DNA of 64,000 bases from Saccharomonospora piscinae (GTDB taxonomy: Bacteria; Actinomycetota; Actinomycetes; Mycobacteriales; Pseudonocardiaceae): assembly GCF_005862235.1 (NCBI RefSeq), contig NZ_VCEK01000004.1:248001-312000 (forward strand), written 5' to 3'. A model generated the notes under the pieces. It saw only the letters and a program-made list of their open reading frames with translations, had not been told where the DNA came from and searched no databases. Shown piece after piece: positions 54,019 to 62,308 of the stretch (positions are counted from its first letter, which is position 1; each line of letters opens with the position of its first letter). Position numbers and translations under genes: made by a program.

Positions 54019-54908
54019 TCGTTGCGCTCCCTCGCGTCGGTTGCCCCGAGCCGGTACACCGCACGGGCCGTTCCGCCGAGCACGGCCGCCTGCTCGCCGG
54101 GCGACAACTCGGCCACCAGCTGTGCGGTGGCTCGCCACATCGGCTGGTAGCCGCCGTGTGGCAGGGTCATCGGCCAGTCCCCGCCGTACAGCAGGCGGTC
54201 GGGGCCGAAGGCGTCCAGCGCCGCCTCCCACGCGGGCCGCAGTGCCTCGGTCGTCACCGGCCTGCCCGGAGCGTGCAGGCCCGAGACCTTGGCGACGGTG
54301 TTCGGCCTGCGTGCCAGTTCGGTCACGACCGCGTGCCACTGGGCGAACTCGGCGGGGTCGTCCGGCGGTTTGCCGAGGTGGTCGAGCACGATGCGCAGCC
54401 GCGGAAGCGCGTCGGCCAGTTCCACGGTGGCGGCCAGGTGGCGGGGCCAGGCGTCGGGGACGTCGAACGGCAGTCCGTGCTCGGCCAGCGCGGCCAAAGA
54501 CGTCCGCACCCGCGGCAGCGCCAGGAAGTCGGCTCGCGGATCGTCGTGGACGAGGTGCCGGACCCCGCGCAACGCCGTGTGAGCGCCCAGCTCCTCCAAC
54601 CGCTCGCGGGCCTGGCGGGGCTCGTCGAGCCGGACCCAGCCGACCACGCCGGCCAGCCACGGGTGCGCCGCGGCCTGGGAGAGCAGGAAGTCGGTGTCGC
54701 GGTCGGAGTCCTCGGCCTGGACCAGCAACGCCGAACCGATGCCCGCCTCGGTCAGCTCCGCGCGGGCGCGCTCGGCGGTGACGGTGGTGTGCAGGGGGCC
54801 ACCCGGTGGAATCCAGGAGTAGGAGCTGACGGAGAGGTCCCACACATGCAGGTGGGCATCGACGACGGCGTCGGCGGGCCACGGAAACGACACTGTCGAC
54901 ACTGTCAT
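54015..54908 (-). CDS. amidohydrolase, L-fuconolactonase-like
   Basis: 297 aa, ATG. 'VVDAHLHVWDLSVSSYSWIP' (about 15-34) is the HxH motif of the COG3618 lactonase branch; 'LRGVRHLVHDDPRAD' (about 113-127), 'RIVLDHLGKPP' (about 174-184) and 'LLYGGDWPMTLPHGGY' (about 241-256) complete the site. The family opens sugar lactones such as L-fucono-1,4- or 1,5-lactone. Overlaps both neighbours by 4 bases; acts between the aldose dehydrogenase and the dehydratase. Confidence 0.88.
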   Translation of the reverse strand: MTVSTVSFPWPADAVVDAHLHVWDLSVSSYSWIPPGGPLHTTVTAERARAELTEAGIGSALLVQAEDSDRDTDFLLSQAAAHPWLAGVVGWVRLDEPRQARERLEELGAHTALRGVRHLVHDDPRADFLALPRVRTSLAALAEHGLPFDVPDAWPRHLAATVELADALPRLRIVLDHLGKPPDDPAEFAQWHAVVTELARRPNTVAKVSGLHAPGRPVTTEALRPAWEAALDAFGPDRLLYGGDWPMTLPHGGYQPMWRATAQLVAELSPGEQAAVLGGTARAVYRLGATDARERNE

Positions 54909-55894
54909 AGCCGCGTCAGTCCTCGCTCCCGCAGGGCCGCCCACAGTGCGTCCGGGACGGGGGCGGCCATGCGTCGGGTGTTGTCACGTACCTGGCCGGG
55001 GGTGGCCGAACCGGCCACGACTGTACGCACCGACTCGTCGGTGAGGGAATACCTCAGCGCCGCCGTCGGCAGGTCCACTCCGAACTCCCGGCACACGCCC
55101 GCGACGGCGCGTGCCCGCGCCAGAACGTCGCCGGGGACGGGCGCGTACTCGTACCGCCCTCCTGGGCCGGGTTCGGAGCTGGTGAGCAGGCCGGAGTTGA
55201 AGACGGCAGCGGCGATCACGCCGATGCCGCGACCGCGACACTCGGGCAGCACGTCCTCGGCCGCCGACTGGTCGAGCAGCGTCAGCCTGCCCGCGACCAT
55301 GAGCAGATCGGGGACGCCGGTCCGCGCCGAGGCCAGCAGCGCGGGGGTGGCCTTGGAGCCCACGCCCACGGCGGCCACGACGCCCTCGTCCCGCAGGGCC
55401 GCGAGGGTGTCGAGGCCCGGCCGCAACGCGCCGTCGAGGCCCCCCAGGCCGTCGGCGGCGCGGTACTCCTCGGGATCGTGCAGGTACACGACGTCGACCG
55501 AGTCCAGCCCCAGCCGGTGCAGCGACTCGTCGAGTCCGCGCCGGATGCCGTCGGGGGAGACGTCCCACACCCGCTCCTGGTCGGCGGGCACGACGAAGTT
55601 GTGGGCGGTGTCGAGTGCCCCTGCCGGTGCGTCCACGGGCCGGGGACGCAGCCGCCTGCCGACCTTGGTGGAGACCACGAAGTCGGCGCGGGGCTTCGTG
55701 GCGAGGAAGGCACCGAGCCTGCGCTCGGACAGCCCGAGCCCGTAGTGCGGAGCCGTGTCGAAGTAGCGGATGCCGAGCTCCCACGCGGTCTCCAGCACCG
55801 CCCAGGCAGTCTCGTCGCTCATCCGCTCGTAGAGGTTGCCGAGGTTGGCCGCTCCGAGCGACAGCGGGCCGAACCGCGCGCCCACATCAGTCAT
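54905..55894 (-). CDS. aldo/keto reductase, L-fucose (aldose 1-) dehydrogenase-like
   Basis: 329 aa, ATG. '[20 protein letters not shown]' (about 11-30), catalytic Asp-Tyr in '[20 protein letters not shown]' (about 44-63), Lys in '[10 protein letters not shown]' (about 73-82) and His in '[12 protein letters not shown]' (about 133-144). Same subgroup as D-threo-aldose 1-dehydrogenase/L-fucose dehydrogenase, which makes the lactone with NAD(P). First oxidative step of the pathway. Its start overlaps the dehydratase end by 8 bases. Confidence 0.87.
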   Translation of the reverse strand: MTDVGARFGPLSLGAANLGNLYERMSDETAWAVLETAWELGIRYFDTAPHYGLGLSERRLGAFLATKPRADFVVSTKVGRRLRPRPVDAPAGALDTAHNFVVPADQERVWDVSPDGIRRGLDESLHRLGLDSVDVVYLHDPEEYRAADGLGGLDGALRPGLDTLAALRDEGVVAAVGVGSKATPALLASARTGVPDLLMVAGRLTLLDQSAAEDVLPECRGRGIGVIAAAVFNSGLLTSSEPGPGGRYEYAPVPGDVLARARAVAGVCREFGVDLPTAALRYSLTDESVRTVVAGSATPGQVRDNTRRMAAPVPDALWAALRERGLTRL

Positions 55895-57164
55895 GCGCGT
55901 ACTCCCGCAACGACGCGGCGTACATCTCGGTGCCCGCCCCCGGCGTCGTGGGCGCGCGGTAGCGGCCGTCGCGCACCACGACCGGCGACAGGAAGTGCTC
56001 GTGCAGGTGATCCACGAACTCGATCATCCGCCCCTGGGTGCTGCCGGACACGGCGACGTAGTCGAACATCGCCAGGTGCTGCACGGCCTCGCACAACCCC
56101 ACACCGCCCGCGTGCGGGCACACCGGCACACCGAACTTCGCGGCCAGCAGCAGGATCGCGATGTTCTCGTTGACCCCGGCGACGCGGGTCGCGTCGAGCT
56201 GCAGCACGCTCAGCGCGTCGGCCTGCAGGAACTGCTTGAACACCACGCGGTTGGCGATGTGCTCGCCGCTGGCCACCGGAACCGGCGCCACCGCCCTGGC
56301 GATGGCCGCGTGGGCCAGCACGTCGTCCGGGCTGGTGGGCTCCTCGATCCAGGCCAGGTCGAACGGTTTCAGCTCCGTCACCCAGCGCACCGCCTCGTCG
56401 ACGTCCCACCGCTGGTTGGCGTCGACGGCGATGCGAATGCCGGGCCCGCACGTGTCGCGGGCGATGCGGAGCCTGCGCAGGTCGTCGTCGAGGTCGGCGC
56501 CGACCTTGAGTTTGATCTGCGTGAAGCCGTCGGCCACCGCCTCGCGGCACAGCCGGGCCAGCTTCTCGTCGTCGTAGCCGAGCCAGCCCGGTGTGGTGGT
56601 GTAGGCCGGGTAGCCCTCGGCGAGCAGGCTCCGCTGCCGCCGCGCCCGCCCCGGCTCGGCCGCGCGCAGCAGCTCCAGCGCCTCCTCGCGGGTGAGCGCG
56701 TCGGTGAGGTAGCGGAAGTCGACCAGGTCCACGAGCTGTTCCGGGCTCATCGCCGCCAGCACCTGCCACAGCGGCCTGCCCTCGCGTTTGGCCCTGAGGT
56801 CCCACAACGCGTTGATCACGGCGCCGACGGCCATGTGCATGACGCCCTTCTCGGGCCCCAGCCACCGCAGCTGGGAGTCGTGGACGAGCTCGCGCCACAC
56901 CCCGCCGAGGTCGTCGAGCGTGGCGTCGACGTCGCGGCCGACGAGGTGGGACTCCAGCGCGCGCAGCGCGGCCACCTGGACGTCGTTGCCCCTGCCGATG
57001 GTGAAGACGAAACCGTGGCCCGAGAGCCCGTCGTCGGCGTCGGTGAGAACGCGCACGTAGCTGGCCGAGTAGTCCGGGTCGGGGTTCATCGCGTCCGAGC
57101 CGTCCAGCGTCTGCGACGTCGGGAAGCGCACGTCGTGGGTGTGCAGGGCGAGAATGCGCGCCAC
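55887..57164 (-). CDS. L-fuconate dehydratase (enolase superfamily)
   Basis: 425 aa from the GTG at 57164 (AAGGCGG about 9 bases upstream), giving '[20 protein letters not shown]'. '[16 protein letters not shown]' (about 20-35) is specific to the fuconate dehydratase group. '[20 protein letters not shown]' holds the KxK base (about 210-212), with metal ligands in '[11 protein letters not shown]', '[10 protein letters not shown]' and '[15 protein letters not shown]'. Converts L-fuconate to 2-keto-3-deoxy-L-fuconate. First gene of the six-gene catabolic/transport operon. Confidence 0.92.
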   Translation of the reverse strand: MARILALHTHDVRFPTSQTLDGSDAMNPDPDYSASYVRVLTDADDGLSGHGFVFTIGRGNDVQVAALRALESHLVGRDVDATLDDLGGVWRELVHDSQLRWLGPEKGVMHMAVGAVINALWDLRAKREGRPLWQVLAAMSPEQLVDLVDFRYLTDALTREEALELLRAAEPGRARRQRSLLAEGYPAYTTTPGWLGYDDEKLARLCREAVADGFTQIKLKVGADLDDDLRRLRIARDTCGPGIRIAVDANQRWDVDEAVRWVTELKPFDLAWIEEPTSPDDVLAHAAIARAVAPVPVASGEHIANRVVFKQFLQADALSVLQLDATRVAGVNENIAILLLAAKFGVPVCPHAGGVGLCEAVQHLAMFDYVAVSGSTQGRMIEFVDHLHEHFLSPVVVRDGRYRAPTTPGAGTEMYAASLREYAHD

Positions 57165-57207
57165 GGAAGCTACCGCCTTCGTTGTCCGGGGTGACTCACT
57201 GCGGCGA

Positions 57208-57237
57208 ACGATAGACATCCGATGTATCGGGCGTCAA
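57208..57237 (-). promoter_or_regulatory. promoter with embedded GntR-type operator
   Basis: On the minus strand TTGACG (57237-57232), 18 bases, TATCGT (57213-57208) point at the dehydratase gene. The spacer contains the palindrome ACATC-C-GATGT (57215-57225), a FadR-family-like operator. A similar site occurs at 62313-62325. It lies in the 166-base divergent region, so it can control both transcription units. Confidence 0.7.
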
Positions 57238-57330
57238 GACTTTCGCTCGGCAGAGGCAGGCGGCATGATGGTGCAGGCGCACAACCAAAGACCCGACCAA
57301 TGATGCTGGCCCCCGTAAGGAGTACACACC

Positions 57331-58194
57331 GTGAGATTCGCCCGCCTCGGCCCGGTCGGCGCCGAGACACCCGTCGTGCTCGACGGCGACACGGCCTACG
57401 ACCTCAGCGCGCTCACCTCCGACCTCGACGGCGCGTTCCTGGCCTCCGGGGGCACCCGGCTGGCGGCCGGTGCGCTCGCGGCGGGGGAGCTGCCCGTGCT
57501 CGCCGACGCCGCGCGGGCCAGGGTCGGTGCGCCCGTCGCCCGGCCCGGCGCGGTGATCTGCGTGGGCATGAACTACGGCGCGCACGCCGCCGAGTCCGGA
57601 TCGGCGCCCCCCGAGGTGCCCATCCTCTTTCTCAAGACGCCGAACACCGTCGTGGGCCCGTACGACGACGTGGCGATCCCGCCCGGCAGCGAGCGCACCG
57701 ACTGGGAGGTCGAACTCGGCATCGTCATCGGCCAGTCGGCGTCCTATCTGGACTCGCCGGAGCGGGCGCGGGAGCACATCGCCGGATTCGTCGTGGCCAA
57801 CGACGTGTCGGAACGGCAGTACCAGCTGGTGGACTCCGGCGGCCAGTGGAGCAAGGGCAAGTGCGCTCCCGGCTTCAACCCCGTGGGCCCGTGGCTCGTC
57901 ACCCCCGACGAGGTGGACCACACCGCGCTGCGGCTGCGCAGCTGGGTCAACGGCGAGGCGAGGCAGGATTCGCTCACCTCGGACATGATCTTCGGAGTCG
58001 ACCATCTCGTGTGGTACATCAGCCAGTACGCCGCGCTGGAACCCGGTGATCTGATCATGACGGGAACGCCCGAGGGAGTGGCCCTGTCGGGCCGGTTCCC
58101 GTACCTGGCTCCCGGCGACGTGGTGGAGCTGGAGATCGACGGTCTCGGCAGGCAGCGGCAGACGTTCACGGAGACGAGGAGGTCCCGGGCATGA
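57331..58194 (+). CDS. fumarylacetoacetate-hydrolase-family protein, 2,4-diketo-3-deoxy-L-fuconate hydrolase-like
   Basis: 287 aa, GTG with AAGGAG 8 bases upstream. 'VICVGMNYGAHAAESGSAPP' (about 71-90), metal ligands in 'DWEVELGIVIG' (ExE about 119-121) and 'VANDVSERQYQL' (Asp about 153), and 'GDLIMTGTPEGVALSG' (about 243-258). FAH-fold enzymes of this branch cleave 2,4-diketo acids; in oxidative L-fucose catabolism the products would be pyruvate and lactate. Divergent from the dehydratase operon. Confidence 0.9.
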   Translation: MRFARLGPVGAETPVVLDGDTAYDLSALTSDLDGAFLASGGTRLAAGALAAGELPVLADAARARVGAPVARPGAVICVGMNYGAHAAESGSAPPEVPILFLKTPNTVVGPYDDVAIPPGSERTDWEVELGIVIGQSASYLDSPERAREHIAGFVVANDVSERQYQLVDSGGQWSKGKCAPGFNPVGPWLVTPDEVDHTALRLRSWVNGEARQDSLTSDMIFGVDHLVWYISQYAALEPGDLIMTGTPEGVALSGRFPYLAPGDVVELEIDGLGRQRQTFTETRRSRA

Positions 58195-58946
58195 CAGACA
58201 CCACGGAGTTCGGCGGAGTGCGTGCCCTCGTGACGGGTGGTGCGTCGGGCATCGGCGCGGCCGTCGTGGCGGAGCTGCGCGAGCGGGGAGCCACGGTGGC
58301 CGCCCTGGACCGCAGCGACGGCGCGGCCGACGGCGGGTACGCCGTGCGCGCCGACGTCACCGACGACGACTCCGTGCGCGCCGCCGTCGACGAGGTGGCC
58401 GGCCGGTTCGGCGGGCTGGACGTCGTCGTGAACAACGCGGGCACCGGAGCGCAGGGCACGGTGGAGGCCAACGGCGACGACGAGTGGCACCGCGTGTTCG
58501 ACGTGAACGTGGTCGGCATGGTGCGGGTCAGCAGGGCGGCGCTGCCGCATCTACGGCGCTCGTCGCGGGCCGCGATCGTCAACGTCGGCTCGATCGCGGC
58601 CACGGCGGGACTGCCGCAGCGCGCGCTGTACAGCGCCACGAAGGGCGCGGTGACGGCCCTGACCCGCGCGATGGCGGCCGATCACCTTGCCGAGGGCATC
58701 CGCGTCAACGCCGTCAATCCGGGCACGGCCGACACCCCGTGGGTGGGCAGGCTGCTCGACGCCGCCGACGACCCCGAGGCCGAGCGCGCCGCGCTGGAGG
58801 CGCGCCAGCCGCACGGGCGGCTGGTGTCGGCGCGGGAGATCGCCCACGCCGTGGCCTACCTCGCGAGCCCACTGGCGAGCTCCACCAACGGCGTGTCGCT
58901 GGCCGTCGACGGCGGCATGCAGGACCTGCGGCCGCGCCGGGGCTGA
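58191..58946 (+). CDS. SDR, 2-keto-3-deoxy-L-fuconate dehydrogenase-like
   Basis: 251 aa, ATG overlapping the FAH stop. 'RALVTGGASGIGAAVVAELR' (about 8-27), 'VVVNNAGTGAQGT' (about 80-92), Ser in 'NVGSIAATAGLP' and 'YSATKGAVTALTRAMAADHL' (Tyr about 147). 'LASPLASSTNGVSLAVDGGM' ends it. Pairing with a fuconate dehydratase and FAH hydrolase supports the named step over the many other SDR roles. Confidence 0.88.
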   Translation: MTDTTEFGGVRALVTGGASGIGAAVVAELRERGATVAALDRSDGAADGGYAVRADVTDDDSVRAAVDEVAGRFGGLDVVVNNAGTGAQGTVEANGDDEWHRVFDVNVVGMVRVSRAALPHLRRSSRAAIVNVGSIAATAGLPQRALYSATKGAVTALTRAMAADHLAEGIRVNAVNPGTADTPWVGRLLDAADDPEAERAALEARQPHGRLVSAREIAHAVAYLASPLASSTNGVSLAVDGGMQDLRPRRG

Positions 58947-58954
58947 CGCTGGCT

Positions 58955-58970
58955 GCACCGCCTCCGGTGC
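58955..58970. terminator. short hairpin between convergent genes
   Basis: GCACCG-CCTC-CGGTGC in the 29-base gap between the SDR and pentapeptide-repeat genes; weak but well placed. Confidence 0.4.
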
Positions 58971-58975
58971 CGAGA

Positions 58976-60058
58976 TCACGAGTCGTGGCGGGTCAGGCGC
59001 AGGGACGTGTGGGGCAACTCGCCGGGGGAGCGGGTCGCCAGAGCGCGCCACCCCACGGGCCAGACGTGGTCCCGCCCGGCGACGGCGCGGGCGTCCTCGA
59101 AGTACGTGTGCCGCGAGACCAGTGTGCGGGCGAAGTCCGCACGTCCACCGAACCGAGCCGCCGCGAAGTCCGCGTTGCCGTGGAACCGTGCCTCCGCGAA
59201 GTCGGCTCGCCCGCCGAAGTCGGCGTGGAGGAACCGCGCCTCGCCTGTGAACTCGGCTCCGCGGAATCCGCAGGGGCCGAGGAACACGGCGCGGTCGAAG
59301 CGGGCGATTCCGGCGAAGAGGGCACGGTCGAATGCGGTCTCACCGACGAAGCGCGCACCCGCGAACGTGGTGTTCCGGTGGAGCCGGCGGTCGCTGAGGT
59401 CGAGCTGGTGCAGGGTGGCTCCGGTGAGGTCGATGTCGAGGTCGTCGCCCCAGTATTCGGGGTCGGGGGGCAGCTCGCTTCGCGGTGCGCGGTGGACGTG
59501 CTCGCGCAACAGCGTCTGCACGGTGTGGCGGACCTGAAGCTCCTGCCGGTGGGCGGTGCGCTCCGCCTCGCTGAGCTCGGCCGCGTCCGGGTCGGGGGCC
59601 GACATACGCAGGTACGCGCACCACACGTTGACGATGAGGCGGCGCTGGACCGGATGCTCCTGCCCGAGCCGCTCCAGCGCGTACAGGCCGCCGAGCCGCA
59701 GCGCGGCGCTGTCCTCGCCGAGTTGCTCGACCGCGACGGTGTAGAGGTCGGTGACCCGCCGCTGGTCGGCGTCGTGCCGCGTCGCGGTGTCCATCAGTTC
59801 GGTGGAGCGCTGCCGTCGCACCGCGAGCAGCAGGGTGAACGCGGCGCCCGCCCCGCCGGTGGCGGCCAAGCCCGTGCGTACGGACTGGATCTCGATCGTC
59901 GCCCGCTGCGCCGCCGTCCCGACCTCGCCAGGCCAGGTCCACCACGCGACACCGGCCCCGATGGCGACCGCGGCGGCGGCGTAGGCCGCCACCAGCCACC
60001 ACGACAGCGGACGCGGCGCTGGCTCGGTGAAACGCCGGCGCGGCCGTGCCGTGATCAT
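58976..60058 (-). CDS. membrane-anchored pentapeptide-repeat protein
   Basis: 360 aa. Two N-terminal membrane helices (about 18-42 and 62-80), a helical middle with 'LRLGGLYALERLGQEHPVQR' (about 121-140), then a pentapeptide-repeat solenoid (about 212-320) of A(D/N)F-type steps such as 'GARFVGETAFDRALFAGIA' and 'ADFGGRADFAEARFHGNADF'. The middle motif is shared by a group of actinobacterial membrane pentapeptide proteins of unknown function. The solenoid is Phe-centred, unlike the DNA-mimic Qnr type in detail. Confidence 0.88.
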   Translation of the reverse strand: MITARPRRRFTEPAPRPLSWWLVAAYAAAAVAIGAGVAWWTWPGEVGTAAQRATIEIQSVRTGLAATGGAGAAFTLLLAVRRQRSTELMDTATRHDADQRRVTDLYTVAVEQLGEDSAALRLGGLYALERLGQEHPVQRRLIVNVWCAYLRMSAPDPDAAELSEAERTAHRQELQVRHTVQTLLREHVHRAPRSELPPDPEYWGDDLDIDLTGATLHQLDLSDRRLHRNTTFAGARFVGETAFDRALFAGIARFDRAVFLGPCGFRGAEFTGEARFLHADFGGRADFAEARFHGNADFAAARFGGRADFARTLVSRHTYFEDARAVAGRDHVWPVGWRALATRSPGELPHTSLRLTRHDS

Positions 60059-60112
60059 GCGACCACTATGCCGATCCCGCGTGGCGAAGGCGAGGGGCTG
60101 TCAGAAGTCCGA

Positions 60113-60511
60113 TCAGGACGGTCGAGGAGGTGGGGGCCGCCCCGTCAGTGAGCCCGGGGCGACGTCCTGGGCGGCGAGAAGCTCGTCGCCGTGCTCGGTG
60201 GCCCAGCGCGCCAACGCTGCCACCGGGCCGTCGAGCAGGCTGGCTCCGAGCGGCGTGACGGCGTAGTCCACCCGGGGCGGCGCCTGCGCTCGGCGGTGCC
60301 GCGTGATCAACCCGTTCGTCAGCAGCCGGTGCAGCGCCTCGGTGAGTGCCTTGTCGCTGATACCGCCGATGTCCGCACGCAGGTCCCGGCGACGGCGCGG
60401 ACCGCCATGCAGTGCGGCGAGCACGACCGGCCAGATGTGGGTGAACAGGTCCGTGGCCGCGCGGAGGCGGCAGTCCGCGACGGCGTGTGCGCGGTCGTGA
60501 CGGTCGCTCAT
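60113..60511 (-). CDS. HxlR-family transcriptional regulator
   Basis: 132 aa, ATG at 60511. Winged helix: 'LFTHIWPVVLAALHGGPRRR' (about 23-42), 'GISDKALTEALHRLLTNGLI' (about 51-70), 'RVDYAVTPLGASLLDGPVAA' (about 81-100). HxlR proteins respond to aldehydes or electrophiles and usually control a neighbouring oxidoreductase, as here. Lacks the first Cys typical of redox-sensing HypR/YodB; a single Cys lies at about residue 14. Confidence 0.9.
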   Translation of the reverse strand: MSDRHDRAHAVADCRLRAATDLFTHIWPVVLAALHGGPRRRRDLRADIGGISDKALTEALHRLLTNGLITRHRRAQAPPRVDYAVTPLGASLLDGPVAALARWATEHGDELLAAQDVAPGSLTGRPPPPRPS

Positions 60512-60534
60512 CGGCACAGTCTGCCGTGCCGAAA

Positions 60535-60550
60535 CGCACCGTTCGGTGCG
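60535..60550. promoter_or_regulatory. HxlR-type operator palindrome
   Basis: Perfect 7-base arms CGCACCG/CGGTGCG with a TT centre. A second dyad CGGCAC/GTGCCG (60512-60531) abuts the regulator start. Both lie in the 89-base divergent region. Confidence 0.6.
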
Positions 60551-60600
60551 GATCGGGCTGGCTACGATCCCGGCCGAGTGATCGAGAGAAAGGGCAACTC

Positions 60601-61221
60601 ATGCGAATCGGGATTCTGGGCACGGGCACGCTTGCGCTGGCACTGGGACGCCGCTGGGCCGAAGCCGGGCACGATCTCGTGGTGGGGGGCCGCTCGGCAC
60701 CGAAAGCGACCGCTGTGGCGCAGCGGCTCGGTGGAAGAGCGGGCACCTTCCTCGCCGCGGCCACCGAGCGGGACGCCGTGTTGCTCGCCGTGCCGTGGTC
60801 GGCGGTGGAGGACGTGCTGAGTCAGGCGGAGGCCCAGCAGCGGACCCTCGCTGGGACCACGGTGATCGATCCCGCCAACGCGCTCGACGACACCGGTGCT
60901 CTGCGAACCGCGCCCGCGGCCTCACACGCGGAACACGTTGCGACGCTGGCGCCTGGTGCGCACGTCGTCAAGGCGTTCCACCTCTGGCCCGCGCGGCGGT
61001 GGAACGAGCACGAGGACGCCGGGGACACGGTGGTGATCTGCGGCGACGAACCCGGACTGCCCGTGGTGAGCGCCCTCGTGCGGGATGCCGGAGCCACTCC
61101 CGCGGTACTCGGCCCGCTGTCACGGGCACGTCAACTGGAGGAGACCGCGGGCTTCGCGCTCGGTCTCGCACTCGCGGGAACCGAACCCCGGTCGGCGCTG
61201 CCGGCGGTCGGTGCCCGCTGA
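60601..61221 (+). CDS. NAD(P)-binding F420-reductase/ProC-like oxidoreductase
   Basis: 206 aa, ATG with AGAAAGGG upstream. 'RIGILGTGTLALALGRRWAE' (2-21) is the Rossmann loop; 'DLVVGGRSAPKATAVAQRLG' (about 25-44), 'DAVLLAVPWSAVEDVL' (about 58-73) and 'HVVKAFHLWPARRW' (about 121-134). NADPH-dependent F420 reductase-like family. Divergent from, and probably regulated by, the HxlR protein. Confidence 0.87.
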   Translation: MRIGILGTGTLALALGRRWAEAGHDLVVGGRSAPKATAVAQRLGGRAGTFLAAATERDAVLLAVPWSAVEDVLSQAEAQQRTLAGTTVIDPANALDDTGALRTAPAASHAEHVATLAPGAHVVKAFHLWPARRWNEHEDAGDTVVICGDEPGLPVVSALVRDAGATPAVLGPLSRARQLEETAGFALGLALAGTEPRSALPAVGAR

Positions 61222-61222
61222 T

Positions 61223-61246
61223 GGCCGGTGGCACGCGGCACCGGCC
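61223..61246. terminator. hairpin between convergent genes
   Basis: Perfect 8-base arms GGCCGGTG/CACCGGCC with an 8-base loop fill the 32-base gap between the oxidoreductase and GntR genes. Confidence 0.6.
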
Positions 61247-61253
61247 CGGCCCG

Positions 61254-61937
61254 CTAGTCCCTTCGGACCAGGGTCTCGCGCAGCCACTCCTCGACACCCG
61301 CGATGTGCACGGTCGCCCAGGACCGGGCGACGTCGGGCTGCCGCTGCGCGAGCGCCTGCTGGATGGCCCTGTGCTCCGACAGGGTGCGGGCCACGGCGGC
61401 GTCCTGGGTGATGCCCCGCCACGTCCGCGCCCGCTGGGTACGCCCGGAGACACTGTCCACGAACGAGCACAGCACCTGGTTGCCGGAGCCCGCCGCGATG
61501 CGGTGGTGGAACTCCAGGTCGTTGGTCACCAGCTGCTCGACGGTGGGATTGTCGCCCAGCGAGTCGAGCAGCGTCCCCAGCTCGGCGATGTCGGCCTGGG
61601 ACATCGACCGCGCCGCCATCGCCGTGGCTGCGGGTTCGAGGATGCGGCGCACCTCGAGGAACTGCAGCACGGTGTCGTCGCGGTGGAAGTCCACGACGAA
61701 ACCCATCGCGTCCATCAGCAGCGCCGGTTCCAGGCTGGTGACGTAGGTGCCGTCACCCTGCCGGACGTCGAGGACGTGGATCAGCGCCAGCGCCCGCACG
61801 GCCTCGCGCAGCGAGTTGCGGGAGAGCCCGAGGCGGTCGGCGAGGTCGGCCTCGCGCGGCAGCCGGTCGCCGGGACGCAGTTCACCCGCGACGATCATCT
61901 GTTTGATCGCTTCGATGGCGCTGTCGGTCACGGACAC
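61254..61937 (-). CDS. FadR-type GntR regulator of the deoxysugar locus
   Basis: 227 aa, GTG start with GGAG 7 bases upstream. GntR helix 'LPREADLADRLGLSRNSLREAVRAL' in parts (about 26-50) and an FCD effector domain with metal-ligand helices 'FLEVRRILEPAATAMAARSM' (about 92-111), 'LEFHHRIAAGSGN' (His about 147) and 'EHRAIQQALAQRQPD' (His about 190). FCD domains bind carboxylic acids, so fuconate or keto-deoxy-fuconate is a likely inducer. Overlaps the mutarotase end by 10 bases. Confidence 0.88.
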   Translation of the reverse strand: MSVTDSAIEAIKQMIVAGELRPGDRLPREADLADRLGLSRNSLREAVRALALIHVLDVRQGDGTYVTSLEPALLMDAMGFVVDFHRDDTVLQFLEVRRILEPAATAMAARSMSQADIAELGTLLDSLGDNPTVEQLVTNDLEFHHRIAAGSGNQVLCSFVDSVSGRTQRARTWRGITQDAAVARTLSEHRAIQQALAQRQPDVARSWATVHIAGVEEWLRETLVRRD

Positions 61938-62284
61938 GGGTTCACTCCGCTTTCGGTCTCGCGGTCGCGCTGCTCGGCCAGGCTCCACACCAGCGGAATG
62001 CCGTCGTCCTCGCCCGAGTAGTCGTCGGCCTTGGCATGCAGTGGAGCGACGGTGGCCTGCCAGCGCACGTTGGCGGGGTGATCACGCAGTGCGTCGCGCA
62101 TGGCGTGGTAGTCGGCCACGTCGATGAGGTGGAACAGGTGCCTGCCGTCGCGCCAGATGCGCCAGTCACGAACGCCGTTGTCGGCGAGCGCCGCGGCGAC
62201 GTCGGCGGGAATCGTCTCGTGGACGGCCTCGTAGTCGGCTTCCCTGCCGTGGTCGAGCACGGTGTGCAGAGCGATCTGGGGCAT
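61928..62284 (-). CDS. L-rhamnose/L-fucose mutarotase-family protein
   Basis: 118 aa, ATG with AAGGGAG 6 bases upstream. 'ALHTVLDHGREADYEAVHET' (about 5-24), 'GVRDWRIWRDGRHLFHLIDV' (about 37-56) and 'WQATVAPLHAK' are RhaM-like: active-site His and Trp residues on a ferredoxin-like barrel. Interconverts anomers of a deoxysugar before oxidation. Cotranscribed with the GntR regulator, 3 kb from the catabolic genes but sharing an operator motif. Confidence 0.87.
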   Translation of the reverse strand: MPQIALHTVLDHGREADYEAVHETIPADVAAALADNGVRDWRIWRDGRHLFHLIDVADYHAMRDALRDHPANVRWQATVAPLHAKADDYSGEDDGIPLVWSLAEQRDRETESGVNPCP

Positions 62285-62308
62285 CGCGGCTCCCTTCGGG
62301 TTCAGCCG

